A DNA stretch of 64,000 bases from Microbacterium hibisci (GTDB taxonomy: Bacteria; Actinomycetota; Actinomycetes; Actinomycetales; Microbacteriaceae). Below the pieces are notes generated by a model. The model ran no database searches, was not told the origin of the DNA, and saw nothing but the letters and a program-made list of their open reading frames with translations. The position numbers and the translations under genes are program-made. Of this stretch, positions 52,911-62,607 are shown piece by piece (position 1 is the stretch's first letter; each line of letters begins with the position of its first letter). The DNA is taken from the NCBI RefSeq assembly GCF_015278255.1, contig NZ_JADIJC010000001.1:310001-374000 (forward strand), read 5' to 3'.

Positions 52911-53717
52911 GTTCGCGCGACGCGCAGTGCCTGCGGCGAGGGCGCGCGCGGTCTCGCCAAGGCCCTCGAGCCCGCCTTCGCGGAGCGCGCGCACGAGCGC
53001 CGTGCCGACGATGGCGCCGTCGGCGTACTCGAGCACGCCGGCGACCTGATCGGCGTTGGAGATGCCGATCCCCACGCACGCGTGCTCGGCGCCGTGCTCG
53101 CGCAGCCGCGCGACGAGCGTGCGGGCCGCGGCATCCAACTGGGCGCGCTCCCCTGTGATGCCCATGGTCGACACCGTGTAGACGAAGCCCGTGGAGTGCC
53201 GGACGATGAGCTCGAGGCGCTCGTCGGTGGACGTCGGCGCGGCGAGGAAGACGCGGTCGAGGCCGGTGCGCTCGCTGGCGGCGATCCACTCGGGCGCCGC
53301 CTCGGGCGTGATGTCGGGGGTGATGAGGCCTGCGCCTCCGGCGGCGAGCAGGTCGTCGGCGAAGCGGTCGACGCCGTACTGGAGCACGGGGTTCCAGTAG
53401 GTCATCACGAGCACGGGGACGTCGACGCGACGCGCGATCTCGCGCACCGCCGTGAAGGTGTCTCGCAGCCGGAAGCCTCCCGCGAGGGCCGCCTGCGTCG
53501 CCTCCTGGATGACCGTGCCGTCCATGACCGGGTCGGAGTAGGGCGGGCCGAGCTCGAGCACGTCGGCGCCGTTCTCGGCGAGGGTGACGGCGGCCTCGAT
53601 GCTCGTGCGAAGGTCGGGGTAGCCGATCGGCAGATAGCCGACGAAGGCACCGCGCCCGGCGGCCTCCGCGGCGTCGATCGCCGCACCCACTCGTGAAGCG
53701 GTGGCAGGCGATGTCAC
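52908..53717 (-). CDS. trpA: Tryptophan synthase alpha subunit
   Basis: A 269-residue TIM-barrel protein. The catalytic acids are Glu55 and Asp62 in [14 protein letters not shown]. It cleaves indole-3-glycerol phosphate to indole, which is channelled to TrpB. The GTG start overlaps the trpB stop (GTGA), the usual trpB-trpA coupling. The glycerol phosphate-binding [10 protein letters not shown] and [17 protein letters not shown] segments are intact. Confidence 0.95.
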   Translation of the reverse strand: MTSPATASRVGAAIDAAEAAGRGAFVGYLPIGYPDLRTSIEAAVTLAENGADVLELGPPYSDPVMDGTVIQEATQAALAGGFRLRDTFTAVREIARRVDVPVLVMTYWNPVLQYGVDRFADDLLAAGGAGLITPDITPEAAPEWIAASERTGLDRVFLAAPTSTDERLELIVRHSTGFVYTVSTMGITGERAQLDAAARTLVARLREHGAEHACVGIGISNADQVAGVLEYADGAIVGTALVRALREGGLEGLGETARALAAGTARRAN

Positions 53718-54979
53718 AGCTTCTCCCCCTCGCCCTTGGCGGAGTCGTCGTGGGGCGCGCGCGCGGCGGTCGCGGCATCCGCCCCCTCGTCGTAGAGGTC
53801 GAAGTAGCGTGCGGCGGTGTCCATGTCCTTGTCGCCGCGGCCGGAGAGGCACACCGCGAGGATCGCGTCGGGGCCGAGCTCGCGGCCGATTCGCAGCGCG
53901 CCGGCCAGGGCGTGCGCCGACTCGATCGCCGGGATGATGCCCTCCGTCTCGGAGAGCAGGCGCAGCGCCTGCATCGCCTCGTCGTCGGTCGCCGGGATGT
54001 ATTCGGCCCGGCCGATCGACGCGAGCCACGCGTGCTCGGGTCCGACACCCGGGTAGTCCAGGCCTGCCGAGATGGAGTGCGACTCGATCGTCTGGCCGTC
54101 CTCGTCCTGCAGCACGAAGGTCTTCGCGCCGTGCAGCACTCCGGGGCGACCGCGCTCGATCGATGCGGCGTGGCGCGGCGTGTCGACGCCGTCGCCGGCG
54201 GCTTCGACGCCGTAGAGCTTCACGCCCTCGTCGTCGAGGAAGGCGTCGAACATGCCGATGGCGTTGGATCCGCCGCCGACGCACGCGAGGACGGCGTCGG
54301 GGAGCCGCCCGGCCTCCTCGAGGAGCTGCGCGCGCGCCTCTTCGGAGATCACCTTCTGGAAGTCGCGGACCATCGCGGGGAACGGGTGCGGGCCCGCGGC
54401 GGTGCCGAAGATGTAGTTGGTCGTCTCGACGCTCGCGACCCAGTCGCGGTACGCGTCGTTGATCGCGTCCTTGAGAGTGCGCGAGCCGGTCTTGACCGGG
54501 ACCACCTCGGCGCCGAGCAGCCGCATGCGCGCGACGTTGAGCGCTTGGCGCTCGGTGTCGACCTCGCCCATGTAGATCGTGCACTCGAAGCCGAAGAGCG
54601 CGGCCGCCGTCGCTGTCGCGACGCCGTGCTGGCCGGCGCCGGTCTCGGCGATCACGCGTGTCTTGCCGAGCCGCTTGGTGAGCAGCGCCTGACCGAGCAC
54701 GTTGTTGATCTTGTGCGACCCGGTGTGATTGAGATCCTCGCGCTTGAGGAACACGCGCGCGCCCCCGGCGTGCTCGGCGAACCGGGCGGCCTCGGTGATG
54801 GGCGACGGGCGGCCGGCGTACGAATGCAGCAGGCGCACGAACTCGGCCTGGAACGTGGGATCGGCCTTGGCCGACTCGTACTCGGCGGTCAGCTCGTCGA
54901 TCGCCGCGATCAGCGACTCGGGCATGTAGCGCCCGCCGAACTCTCCGAACAGGGGCCCGGGGGCCACGCGAAGACTCAT
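53714..54979 (-). CDS. trpB: Tryptophan synthase beta subunit
   Basis: A 421-residue PLP enzyme (TrpB1 type). The PLP-binding Lys90 lies in [10 protein letters not shown], and the phosphate-binding loop is GGGSNAIG. It condenses indole with serine to give tryptophan. The ATG overlaps the trpC stop (ATGA), and the stop overlaps the trpA start. The C-terminal ~20 residues form an acidic tail. Confidence 0.96.
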   Translation of the reverse strand: MSLRVAPGPLFGEFGGRYMPESLIAAIDELTAEYESAKADPTFQAEFVRLLHSYAGRPSPITEAARFAEHAGGARVFLKREDLNHTGSHKINNVLGQALLTKRLGKTRVIAETGAGQHGVATATAAALFGFECTIYMGEVDTERQALNVARMRLLGAEVVPVKTGSRTLKDAINDAYRDWVASVETTNYIFGTAAGPHPFPAMVRDFQKVISEEARAQLLEEAGRLPDAVLACVGGGSNAIGMFDAFLDDEGVKLYGVEAAGDGVDTPRHAASIERGRPGVLHGAKTFVLQDEDGQTIESHSISAGLDYPGVGPEHAWLASIGRAEYIPATDDEAMQALRLLSETEGIIPAIESAHALAGALRIGRELGPDAILAVCLSGRGDKDMDTAARYFDLYDEGADAATAARAPHDDSAKGEGEKL

Positions 54980-55752
54980 GCGCCGGCCTCCAGGAACGCG
55001 CGAAGGGTGGACACGGGGTCGTTGGTGACGAGCGCCTCGCCGACGAGCACGACGTCGGCGCCGGCGGCGCGATAGTGGCTCACGTCGGCCGGTGCGAGCA
55101 CCGCCGACTCGGCGATCTTGACCGCACCCGGGGGGATGCGCTCGGCCAGCCGTCCGAAGAGGTCGCGATCGAGCTGGAAGGTCGACAGGTCGCGCGCGTT
55201 GACCCCGATGAGCTGCGCTCCGAGCTCGGCGGCGCGGTCGACCTCCTCGGCCGAGTGCGTCTCGACGAGGGCGGTCATGCCGAGCTGCTGCGTGAACGCG
55301 TACAGGCGGGCGAGAACGTCCTGGTCGAGCGCGGCGACGATCAGCAGCACGAGGTCGGCGCCGGAGGCGCGGGCCTCGAGCACCTGGTACTCGGTCGCGA
55401 TGAAGTCCTTGCGGAGCACGGGCAGGCTGACCGCGGCCTTCACGGCCTCGAGATCGGCGAGGCTGCCCTTGAACCGGCGGCCCTCGGTCAGCACCGAGAT
55501 CGCGGAGGCGCCGCCCTCCTCGTAGCGGCGGGCCTGCAGGGCGGGGTCGGGGATCGCCGCGAGGTCGCCGCGCGACGGGCTCGCACGCTTGACCTCGGCG
55601 ATGATCTTCACCCGCTCGGACGGGGCGAGCGCGGCGAGGGCGTCGATCGCAGGACGCTGTGCCAGCGCTGCGGCCTCGACGGCCGCCAGCGGGCGTTCCG
55701 AGGCGCGCGCCTCGGCATCCTCAACCGCGCCGGCCGTGAGGTCGGCGAGCAT
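54976..55752 (-). CDS. trpC: Indole-3-glycerol phosphate synthase
   Basis: A 258-residue TIM-barrel enzyme. [14 protein letters not shown] contains the catalytic Lys, followed by [21 protein letters not shown] and [16 protein letters not shown]. It converts CdRP to indole-3-glycerol phosphate. It is monofunctional, without the PRAI domain of the enterobacterial fusion. trpB overlaps its stop. Confidence 0.95.
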   Translation of the reverse strand: MLADLTAGAVEDAEARASERPLAAVEAAALAQRPAIDALAALAPSERVKIIAEVKRASPSRGDLAAIPDPALQARRYEEGGASAISVLTEGRRFKGSLADLEAVKAAVSLPVLRKDFIATEYQVLEARASGADLVLLIVAALDQDVLARLYAFTQQLGMTALVETHSAEEVDRAAELGAQLIGVNARDLSTFQLDRDLFGRLAERIPPGAVKIAESAVLAPADVSHYRAAGADVVLVGEALVTNDPVSTLRAFLEAGA

Positions 55753-55754
55753 GA

Positions 55755-55985
55755 TCAGTGCTCTTTCGCGACGTACTTCGAGCCGTTCACGCCGTAGCCG
55801 GCCTTGGCCATCGCCCAGCCGACGATGAGGCCGACGACGAGAAGGCCGGCCGACGCCCAGACCAGGACGGGGAGGTCGAGCCAGAAGAACAGCGTGCCGA
55901 GGCCGACGGCGACGAGCATGATCACCACGGCTGTCCAGGCGGCGGGCGAGTGTCCGTGGCCGGGGTCGCCGATGTTGTTGCTCAT
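55755..55985 (-). CDS. HGxxPAAW-motif small membrane protein
   Basis: A 76-residue protein with the diagnostic HGHSPAAW motif (residues 10-17) followed by two membrane helices. This family sits between the Trp-associated membrane protein and trpC in many actinobacteria; its function is unknown. It precedes trpC by two bases. A GAGGAGA ribosome binding site lies upstream. Confidence 0.85.
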   Translation of the reverse strand: MSNNIGDPGHGHSPAAWTAVVIMLVAVGLGTLFFWLDLPVLVWASAGLLVVGLIVGWAMAKAGYGVNGSKYVAKEH

Positions 55986-56036
55986 GCTTGTCTCCTCGTG
56001 AAGCCTGGGAAGCGCGGGATGCCGCCAGTCTAGCGG

Positions 56037-56648
56037 TCAGGCGGTCGGATCCTCGCCACGCGACAGGTCGTCCCAGTCGTCGATGGCGCGGGATCCGGCG
56101 GCGTCGTGGGGGCGCGCGCCGGCCGGCGCCGCGGTGCGCGCGGTGTCGTCAGTGCGGTAGCGGCGCCCGGTGCGCGACCATCCGTGCGCGGTCGCGAGCA
56201 CGAAGACGCCTGCGAGGATGAGCACCGCCCACGCGGCCGAGGTCACCGCCGGCCAGGGGGTCGCGGTGATCGACGCGACGAGCGCGGACACCGACGCCTC
56301 GCCGGCGATGCCGGTCGATTCCGTCACGACGGCGGCGACGGCCGAGACCGGCTGCTGGAGCACCACGAGCGCCGTGAGCCAGGTCAGCACGCCGCCGATG
56401 AGCAGCGCCAGCGCTCCGAAGACGTACCGCAGCGCGAGCCCGACGATCGACAGCGCGGCGCCGAGGGCGAGCACGGCGAGGCTGAGCGGGGCCAGCACCG
56501 GCACCGCCGACGCGCCCGGCACCTCGAGCGCGTGGTGCGCGCCGTCGGTGAGCACCACCGTGAGCCACGTCTGCGTCGACGAGATCACGCCGATCGCGCC
56601 GCAGAGGACGATCGCCGCGACCGAGAGCAGGCGTGCCCGGCGCTTCAC
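56037..56648 (-). CDS. Trp biosynthesis-associated membrane protein
   Basis: A 203-residue protein with four membrane helices and a polar C-terminal tail of about 45 residues. It is the TIGR02234/Trp-associated membrane protein by size, topology (STQTWLTV after helix 1) and position. It normally follows trpE. Here the GTG start overlaps the hisI stop directly (GTGA), so trpE is absent from this position. Function unknown. Confidence 0.85.
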   Translation of the reverse strand: MKRRARLLSVAAIVLCGAIGVISSTQTWLTVVLTDGAHHALEVPGASAVPVLAPLSLAVLALGAALSIVGLALRYVFGALALLIGGVLTWLTALVVLQQPVSAVAAVVTESTGIAGEASVSALVASITATPWPAVTSAAWAVLILAGVFVLATAHGWSRTGRRYRTDDTARTAAPAGARPHDAAGSRAIDDWDDLSRGEDPTA

Positions 56649-57010
56649 GCGACGGGCTCCGGCCCTCGTGCCGCTCCGAGGTCGCGGCCGTCGAAGCAGG
56701 TGCGCGTGCCGGTGTGGCACGCGGCGCCGACCTGCTCGACCTCGACGAGGATCGTGTCGCCGTCGCAGTCCAGGCTCGCCGAGCGGACGAGCTGGATGTG
56801 CCCCGACATGTCGCCCTTGCGCCAGTACTCCTGCCGGGAGCGCGACCAGAAGGTGACGCGTCCCTCGGTGAGCGTGCGACGGAGGGCCTCGGCATCCATC
56901 CATCCGAGCATGAGCACCTCGCGGGTGTCCCACTGCTGGATGATCGCCGCGACCAGCCCGTCGCCGTTGAAGGTCACGCGGGCGATGCGCTCGTCGACCG
57001 TCCCGCTCAT
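56645..57010 (-). CDS. hisI: Phosphoribosyl-AMP cyclohydrolase
   Basis: A 121-residue monofunctional His[55 protein letters not shown] carry the metal and zinc-binding residues (Asp triad; two Cys). It catalyses the third step of histidine synthesis. It overlaps hisF upstream (ATGA) and the Trp-associated gene downstream. Confidence 0.95.
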   Translation of the reverse strand: MSGTVDERIARVTFNGDGLVAAIIQQWDTREVLMLGWMDAEALRRTLTEGRVTFWSRSRQEYWRKGDMSGHIQLVRSASLDCDGDTILVEVEQVGAACHTGTRTCFDGRDLGAARGPEPVA

Positions 57011-57780
57011 GACGCCACCTCTCGCACGGCGATCCCCTCCGAGGCCATCGCGGATTTCACGTCGCCGACGGTCAGCTGCCCGGAGTGGAAGACGGATGCC
57101 GCGAGCACGGCGTCGGCGCCTGCGGCGATCGCCGGCGCGAAGTCGGCCGCCTGGCCGGCGCCGCCCGAGGCGATGACGGGCACGCTCGACAGCTCGCGCA
57201 TCAGCGACACGAGCTCGAGGTCGAAGCCCTGCTTGGTGCCGTCGGCGTCGATCGAGTTGACGAGCAGCTCGCCGGCGCCGCGATCGATCGCCTCCCGCGC
57301 CCAGGCGAGGGCGTCGAGGCTCGTCTCGGTGCGCCCGCCATGGGTCGTGACGACGAATCCGGACTCGGTCGCCTCGGAGCGCTTGACGTCCAGCGAGAGC
57401 ACCAGCACCTGCGCGCCGAAGCGGTCGGCGATCTCGTCGAGGAGTGGCGGCCGTGCGATCGCGGCGGAGTTGACGCCGATCTTGTCGGCCCCCACCGAGA
57501 GCAGCCGGGCCACGTCGTCGGCGGAGCGCACTCCCCCGCCGACCGTGAGCGGGATGAAGACTTCTTCGGCCGTGCGGCGGACGACGTCATAGGTGGTCGA
57601 GCGCTCGTCGACGGTCGCCGTCACGTCGAGGAACGTGATCTCGTCGGCGCCCTGGCGGAAGTACTCGCGCGCGAGCTCGACGGGATCGCCCATGTCGCGC
57701 AGGTTCTGGAAGTTGACTCCCTTGACGACGCGGCCGGCGGCGACGTCGAGGCACGGGATGACTCGGCAGACCAGGCTCAT
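57007..57780 (-). CDS. hisF: Imidazole glycerol phosphate synthase subunit HisF
   Basis: A 257-residue TIM barrel. The catalytic acids lie in [18 protein letters not shown] and LSLDVKRSE, with phosphate-binding GGGVRSADD and ASGGAGQ loops. With HisH it makes imidazole glycerol phosphate and AICAR; hisH is not in this window. It overlaps hisI downstream and lies 16 bases after hisG. Confidence 0.96.
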   Translation of the reverse strand: MSLVCRVIPCLDVAAGRVVKGVNFQNLRDMGDPVELAREYFRQGADEITFLDVTATVDERSTTYDVVRRTAEEVFIPLTVGGGVRSADDVARLLSVGADKIGVNSAAIARPPLLDEIADRFGAQVLVLSLDVKRSEATESGFVVTTHGGRTETSLDALAWAREAIDRGAGELLVNSIDADGTKQGFDLELVSLMRELSSVPVIASGGAGQAADFAPAIAAGADAVLAASVFHSGQLTVGDVKSAMASEGIAVREVAS

Positions 57781-57796
57781 GACACCGCTCCGCCCC

Positions 57797-58639
57797 TCAC
57801 AGCCGCGCGTTGTGGATGGCCGTCACGAGGATCGCGCGGGCGCCGATCCCGTACAGCGCGTCCATCACCTGGTTGACGCCCTTGCGGGCGACCATGACCC
57901 GCACGGCGACCCATGCGGGGTCGCGCAGCGGCGAGATCGTCGGCGACTCGATGCCGGGGGCGATCTTCACGGCGTCGTCGACCAGGTCGGCCGGCAGGTC
58001 GTAGTCGACCATCACGTAGCGCCGCGCGACCATCACGCCGCGCAGGCGCCGCAGCAGGGTGTCGGTGCCCTCCGCCTGGGTGGGCGACGTGATCAGCACG
58101 GCCTCGGACTGCAGCAGCACCGGGCCGAAGATCTCGAGGCCGGCCTGGCGCAGGGTGGTGCCGGTCGAGACGACGTCGGCGACGGCATCCGCCACTCCCA
58201 GCCGCACCGCCGACTCGACGGCGCCGTCGAGCGGCACCAGGTCGACCGCCACGCCGTGCTCGTCGAGGAAGGCGTCGACGAGGCCGGGGTAGGCCGTCGC
58301 GACGCGGGCGCCCTCGAGGTCCTCGACGGTGTCGAAGCGGCCCGGAGGGCCCGCGAATCGGAAGGTGGAGTCGCCGAAGCCGAGCGCCTCGATCTCACGC
58401 GCGCCGGGCATGCGGGCGTCCAGCAGCAGGTCGCGGCCCGTGATGCCGACGTCCAGCGCGCCGGAGCCGACGTAGGTCGCGATGTCTTTGGGGCGCAGAT
58501 AGAAGAACTCGACCTCGTTCTGGGGGTCGATGACGTGCAGGTCCTTGGGGTCGCGACGACCGATGTAACCCGCCTCGTGGAGCATCTCGGAGGCGGTCTC
58601 GGCGAGCGAGCCCTTGTTCGGCACGGCGATTCGCAGCAT
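57797..58639 (-). CDS. hisG: ATP phosphoribosyltransferase
   Basis: A 280-residue long-form His[26 protein letters not shown] at the N-terminus, [26 protein letters not shown] (PRPP loop), and a C-terminal ~80-residue ACT-like regulatory domain. It catalyses the first, feedback-inhibited step of histidine synthesis and needs no HisZ. The ATG 58639 fits the family N-terminus; an ATG at 58702 would add 21 poorly conserved residues and overlap hisE. Confidence 0.94.
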   Translation of the reverse strand: MLRIAVPNKGSLAETASEMLHEAGYIGRRDPKDLHVIDPQNEVEFFYLRPKDIATYVGSGALDVGITGRDLLLDARMPGAREIEALGFGDSTFRFAGPPGRFDTVEDLEGARVATAYPGLVDAFLDEHGVAVDLVPLDGAVESAVRLGVADAVADVVSTGTTLRQAGLEIFGPVLLQSEAVLITSPTQAEGTDTLLRRLRGVMVARRYVMVDYDLPADLVDDAVKIAPGIESPTISPLRDPAWVAVRVMVARKGVNQVMDALYGIGARAILVTAIHNARL

Positions 58640-58682
58640 GGCAGCGGAGCTTTCGGGTTCGAGGACGGAAGGGGACGCGGGC

Positions 58683-58946
58683 TCAGAGATGTCGGTAGAC
58701 ATCTTCGAGGCTCAGCCCCTTCGCGAGCATCAGCACCTGCAGGTGGTACAGCAGCTGCGAGATCTCCTCGGCTGCGGCATCCGTCGACTCGTACTCGGCC
58801 GCCATCCAGACCTCGGCGGCCTCCTCCACGATCTTCTTGCCGATCGCGTGGACGCCCGCGTCCAGCTGTGCGACGGTTCCCGATCCCTCGGGGCGCTCGG
58901 CCGCTTTCGCGGCGAGCTCGGCGTACAGCGTGTCGAACGTCTTCAC
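58683..58946 (-). CDS. hisE: Phosphoribosyl-ATP pyrophosphatase
   Basis: An 87-residue all-alpha pyrophosphatase starting [14 protein letters not shown] (initiator Met). The MazG-like motif [17 protein letters not shown] carries the Mg-binding acids. It catalyses the second step of histidine synthesis. GTG 58946 is chosen because TAACCT lies exactly six bases before it and family members begin MKTFD; ATG 58949 would add one residue. It starts the his operon. Confidence 0.94.
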   Translation of the reverse strand: MKTFDTLYAELAAKAAERPEGSGTVAQLDAGVHAIGKKIVEEAAEVWMAAEYESTDAAAEEISQLLYHLQVLMLAKGLSLEDVYRHL

Positions 58947-58952
58947 CATGCC

Positions 58953-58958
58953 AGGTTA
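58953..58958 (-). promoter_or_regulatory. -10 box of a leaderless promoter for the his-trp operon
   Basis: TAACCT on the minus strand is followed by six bases (GGCATG) and the GTG at 58946. The upstream rpe gene ends only 41 bases before, so read-through is also possible. Confidence 0.5.
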
Positions 58959-58998
58959 CCGTCCGGACGGGATGCCGCGCCGCCGCGTGACGCCGTGC

Positions 58999-59694
58999 TC
59001 AGTGCGCGTGGTGCTCCGCCGCGGTCGCGCGCAGACCCGCGATGGCGTTCGACGGGTCGCCGGCGCCGAAGACGGCGGATCCCGCGACGAACGTGTCGGC
59101 GCCGGCCTCGGCGGCCTGAGCGATGGTCGATTCGGCGATCCCGCCGTCGACCTGGAGCCACACGTCGGAGCCGCGCCGCCGTGCTTCGTCGGCGAGGCGC
59201 CGGAGCTTGGGCATGGTCTCGGGCATGAACGACTGTCCGCCGAAGCCCGGCTCCACGGTCATGACGAGGATCTGGTCGAAGTCGTCGAGAAGATCGAACA
59301 GTCCCTCGACAGGCGTCGCCGGCTTCACCGCGACCCCCGCGCGTGCGCCGATCCCGCGCAGCCGACGAGCGAGAGCGACCGGCTCCTTTGCGGCTTCGAG
59401 GTGGAAGGTGACGGAGGCCGCTCCGAGTTCGGCATAGCCGGGTGCCCAGCGGTCAGGATTCGTGATCATCAGGTGCACGTCGAGCGGGACGGGGCTCGTC
59501 GCCTGGATGCGCTCGACCATCTGCGGCCCGAACGTCAGATTGGGCACGAAATGGTTGTCCATGACGTCGACGTGGACGAAGTCCGCCGTCGCGATCCGCG
59601 AGAGCTCGACCTGCATGTTGACGAAGTCGGCGGCGAGGATGCTGGGGTTGATGCGGATGCCGACGTCGCGGCCGTTCTCGTCGATCGGGGGCAC
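58999..59694 (-). CDS. rpe: Ribulose-phosphate 3-epimerase
   Basis: A 231-residue TIM barrel. INPSILAADFVNMQVEL carries the first active-site segment, then VHVDVMDNHFVPNLTFGP, MTVEPGFGGQSF and QVDGGI with metal-binding His/Asp residues. It interconverts ribulose 5-phosphate and xylulose 5-phosphate. The N-terminus is about 12 residues longer than usual. The GTG start has CATAAT six bases upstream. Confidence 0.95.
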   Translation of the reverse strand: MPPIDENGRDVGIRINPSILAADFVNMQVELSRIATADFVHVDVMDNHFVPNLTFGPQMVERIQATSPVPLDVHLMITNPDRWAPGYAELGAASVTFHLEAAKEPVALARRLRGIGARAGVAVKPATPVEGLFDLLDDFDQILVMTVEPGFGGQSFMPETMPKLRRLADEARRRGSDVWLQVDGGIAESTIAQAAEAGADTFVAGSAVFGAGDPSNAIAGLRATAAEHHAH

Positions 59695-59700
59695 GGCTCC

Positions 59701-59708
59701 ATTATGGT
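59701..59708. promoter_or_regulatory. Overlapping divergent leaderless promoters of rpe and glsA
   Basis: The sequence ATTATGGT serves both strands: CATAAT (minus, 59701-59706) for rpe and TATGGT (plus, 59703-59708) for the glutaminase gene, each followed by six bases and GTG. The whole 20-base gap is part of a near-perfect palindrome (CACGGCTC / GAGCCGTG). Confidence 0.65.
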
Positions 59709-59714
59709 CGAGCC

Positions 59715-60887
59715 GTGGATCCGATCACGGCGCTGCTGCATGACGTTCTCGAAGATATCCGGCCTCACGACGACGGCGCCCCGGCGGGCTACATCCCGGA
59801 GCTCGCCGCCGCCGACCCGGAGCGGCTGGCGCTGGCGGTAGTGGGTCCCCGCGGCCGTGTGCGGGCCGTCGGCGACGTCACCCACGAGTTCACCATCCAG
59901 TCGATCTCGAAGCCCTTCGTCCTCGCCCTGGCCCTCGCGCATCGCGGACGCGACGCCGTGCTGCGCAAGGTCGGCGTCGAGCCGAGCGGCGAGCCGTTCA
60001 ACGCCATCAGCCTCGAGCCCCGCACCGGGCGCCCCGCCAATCCGATGGTCAACGCCGGCGCGATCGCGACGTCGGCGCTGATCCCCGGCGACGCCGTCGA
60101 CGAACGCACCGCGCACATCGTCGACGGGCTCTCCGCCTTCGCCGGGCGGTCGCTGTGGGTGGACGAGCAGGTGTACGCGTCGGAGTCGGCGACGGGTGAC
60201 CGCAACCGCGCGCTGGCACATCTGCTGCGCTCGTACGACGTGGTCGACGGGTCCGTGGAGACGGCGGTGGAGACCTACTTCCGCCAGTGCTCCCTGCTCG
60301 TGACCGTGCGCGACCTCGCCGTCATGTCGGCCACGCTCGCCTTCGGCGGCCTGAACCCGGTGACCGGCGACCGGGTCGTCGAGGAGGCCGTCGCGCGCGA
60401 TGTGCTGTCGATCATGACGAGCTGCGGCATGTACGACTACTCCGGGGAGTGGCTGCTGCGCGTCGGCCTTCCCGCGAAGAGCGGCGTCAGCGGCGGACTG
60501 CTCGCCGTCGCCCCGTCGCAGTTCGGCGTCGCGGCCTTCAGCCCGCGGCTCGACGAGCACGGCAACTCGGTGCGCGGCATCGCCCTGCTCGAGACGCTCG
60601 GAGAGCGGTTCGGCATGCATCTGCTCGAGCCGCACGAGAGCGTGGCCGTCCCCGCCTTCACCGTCGAAGACACCGATCGCGGGCGCGTCCTGCGGCTGTC
60701 GGGCGAGCTGGGCCTGGCCGGCACGGAGCGGGTCGTCGCGGTGCTGCGCGAGGTCGCCGAGGCGCTCCCGGAGGGGACCGAGGTGACGGTGGATGCGCGC
60801 GACCTCGGGCGCACCCACGCGGCGGCGCTGATCGCGCTGCGGACGGAATTCGACCAGATGCCGCAAGGAATCCGGCTGCGCGAGTGA
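59715..60887 (+). CDS. glsA: Glutaminase with C-terminal STAS-like domain
   Basis: A 390-residue protein. The glutaminase domain (about residues 1-300) has the Ser63-x-x-Lys66 active site in FTIQSISKPFVL, then NPMVNAGAIA, SCGMYDYSGEW and PAKSGVSGG. It hydrolyses glutamine to glutamate and ammonia. The C-terminal ~90 residues (RVLRLSGELGLAGTERVVAVLREV) resemble a STAS domain, known to mediate regulatory contacts. The GTG start is leaderless with TATGGT six bases upstream. Confidence 0.93.
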   Translation: MDPITALLHDVLEDIRPHDDGAPAGYIPELAAADPERLALAVVGPRGRVRAVGDVTHEFTIQSISKPFVLALALAHRGRDAVLRKVGVEPSGEPFNAISLEPRTGRPANPMVNAGAIATSALIPGDAVDERTAHIVDGLSAFAGRSLWVDEQVYASESATGDRNRALAHLLRSYDVVDGSVETAVETYFRQCSLLVTVRDLAVMSATLAFGGLNPVTGDRVVEEAVARDVLSIMTSCGMYDYSGEWLLRVGLPAKSGVSGGLLAVAPSQFGVAAFSPRLDEHGNSVRGIALLETLGERFGMHLLEPHESVAVPAFTVEDTDRGRVLRLSGELGLAGTERVVAVLREVAEALPEGTEVTVDARDLGRTHAAALIALRTEFDQMPQGIRLRE

Positions 60888-60934
60888 GGGCGTGACCCGG
60901 GGCTGCTCGAACGCGGGACGGACGACTGCTCCCC

Positions 60935-60940
60935 TAGGCT
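60935..60940 (+). promoter_or_regulatory. Putative -10 box for the repeat-protein gene
   Basis: TAGGCT lies 33 bases before the GTG at 60974. The leader carries GAGGAG as ribosome binding site, so this transcript is probably not leaderless. Confidence 0.45.
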
Positions 60941-60973
60941 CTGAGGGACCGATCCAGAGGAGCAGACGCCATC

Positions 60974-62515
60974 GTGAGCAACCCCGACGACACCCCCGTG
61001 CCCCCCGCGCCGCCGGTGCCGCCTGAGCAGCACACCACCCCGCCCCTTCCCGGCGGGCCTGACCCGGCGGTCCAACCCGCCGACACGCAGCAGCCCGTGG
61101 CGCCGGCCCGTCAGCCCGTGGAGCAGCCTCAGCCCGTCGGGCAGCCGCAGCAGCCCGCTGCGCAGCCTCAACCGGCCACCGCGGCTCCCGGCCAGCCGTA
61201 CGCCGGCGAGCCGTATGCGGGTCAGCCCCACGCGGCGTCGGCGCAGCCCGGCCAGGGCCCGCAGTACCCTGTCGGTCAGCAGTACCCGCCGCAGGGGCAG
61301 CAGTACCCGGCGCCGACGCAGACCTACCCCGGTCAGCCGCAGCCCGGGGCGGGCCACCCCGGTCAGCCCCAGCCCGGGACGGGCTACCCCGGCCAGCCGT
61401 ATGGCACGCCCGGGACGGGCTACCCCGGCCAGCCGTATGGCACGCCCGGGGCGAGCTACCCCGGCCAGCCCTACGGCACGCCCGGAGCGTCCGGTCCGCA
61501 GCCCCCGCGCAAGGGACTCGGCAAAGGCGCGATCATCGGGATCATCGCCGGCGGTGTCGGACTGCTCGTCGTGCTCGTCATCGTGATCGCGTTGACCCTG
61601 GCCCCCGGCGCGGGCGGTTCGCCCGCCGCCGGCGGCGCGGCAGGAGGAAGCCCGTCCGACGCGGTCACGGTCTATCTGGAGGCGCTGGCCGACTCCGACG
61701 CCGAGAGCGCGCTGGCACAGCTCGCCGACCGGCCGCGCGACGAGTCCCTGCTGACCGACGAGATGCTCACGGCCTCCAACGAGCTTGCGCCGATGGCCGA
61801 CATCTCCGTCGAGGACGTCGACTCGGACTCGTATGCGACGGTGCCCGCGACCTACGCGCTGGGAGACGTCTCCGTGTCGACGGAGTTCTCGGTCAGCCTC
61901 GACGAGGACGGCGCCTGGAAGATCGGCACCGGCGTCAACGAGCTGTCGCTCGGCACCTACTTCTCAGGCATGGACCTCACGCTCAACGGCATCCCGGTCG
62001 ACGGCGAGCAGGTCACCGTCTTCCCGGGCACCTACGAATTCGCGACCACCACCGAGTATTTCGAGATCACGGGGTCGCCGATCGTCACGGTGGAGGACGA
62101 ATACCGCACCCCTGACTTCACCGAGACGACCGCCACGCTCGACGCCGACGGACTCGCGGTGTTCCAGCAGACGATCAACGACGCGGTCGCCGCGTGCCTC
62201 GCCTCGAAGAACCTCTCCGCCGGCTGTGGGCTCGATCTGCCCGCGACGCTGGACGACGGCACCGTGCTGACCGAGGGCACGATCACGCGGGTTCCTCGCG
62301 CCGAGACGCAGGCCGAACTCGCGAACCTCCAGCCCACCGACGCGTACTCCGACAGCCCGCTGCAGGTGCGCAGCCAGTCCATCGGCAGCATCGAGACCAC
62401 CGCCGAGTGCCAGAAGGACGGCGCGAGCGGCACCTGCACGCTGTTCTTCGGCCCGGCTCTCGGGCCGGCGCTGGTCGACTTCGGACAGGATCCGGTCGCG
62501 GTGCTCTGGGACTGA
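60974..62515 (+). CDS. Proline/glutamine-rich membrane-anchored protein, function unknown
   Basis: A 513-residue protein in three parts. Residues 1-178 are Pro/Gln/Gly-rich and low in complexity, with 12-residue repeats ([12 protein letters not shown]). A single membrane helix follows at about residues 190-212 ([20 protein letters not shown]). The ~300-residue C-terminal part is extracellular and carries four cysteines ([21 protein letters not shown]), and resembles NTF2/DUF4878-like secreted domains. The proline-rich part would be cytosolic, as in other actinobacterial envelope proteins. It has no recognised partner. Confidence 0.78.
   Translation: MSNPDDTPVPPAPPVPPEQHTTPPLPGGPDPAVQPADTQQPVAPARQPVEQPQPVGQPQQPAAQPQPATAAPGQPYAGEPYAGQPHAASAQPGQGPQYPVGQQYPPQGQQYPAPTQTYPGQPQPGAGHPGQPQPGTGYPGQPYGTPGTGYPGQPYGTPGASYPGQPYGTPGASGPQPPRKGLGKGAIIGIIAGGVGLLVVLVIVIALTLAPGAGGSPAAGGAAGGSPSDAVTVYLEALADSDAESALAQLADRPRDESLLTDEMLTASNELAPMADISVEDVDSDSYATVPATYALGDVSVSTEFSVSLDEDGAWKIGTGVNELSLGTYFSGMDLTLNGIPVDGEQVTVFPGTYEFATTTEYFEITGSPIVTVEDEYRTPDFTETTATLDADGLAVFQQTINDAVAACLASKNLSAGCGLDLPATLDDGTVLTEGTITRVPRAETQAELANLQPTDAYSDSPLQVRSQSIGSIETTAECQKDGASGTCTLFFGPALGPALVDFGQDPVAVLWD
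61376..61483 (+). repeat. Three tandem 36-bp repeats in the proline-rich domain
   Basis: Units at 61376-61411 and 61412-61447 are identical; 61448-61483 is diverged. Each encodes a 12-residue [12 protein letters not shown] unit. Shorter related units precede it from about 61346. Confidence 0.8.
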
Positions 62516-62529
62516 CGAAGACGCGGACG

Positions 62530-62564
62530 ACGAGGGGTGCGCACTGCCGGTGCGCACCCCTCGT
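62530..62564. terminator. Bidirectional hairpin terminator before rsmB
   Basis: A perfect 15-bp stem (acgaggggtgcgcac and its complement) with a TGCCG loop, between the convergent repeat-protein and rsmB genes. Confidence 0.8.
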
Positions 62565-62607
62565 TCGCGTGCAGGCTCGCGTGCGCGCCCCAGGGAGGTC
62601 TTGCCGG

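Noticed and set aside
58640..58702. An N-terminal extension of HisG starting at ATG 58702
   Set aside because: The extra 21 residues are Ser/Pro/Glu-rich and unlike HisG N-termini, and they would overlap his[11 protein letters not shown] at 58639 is the family start.
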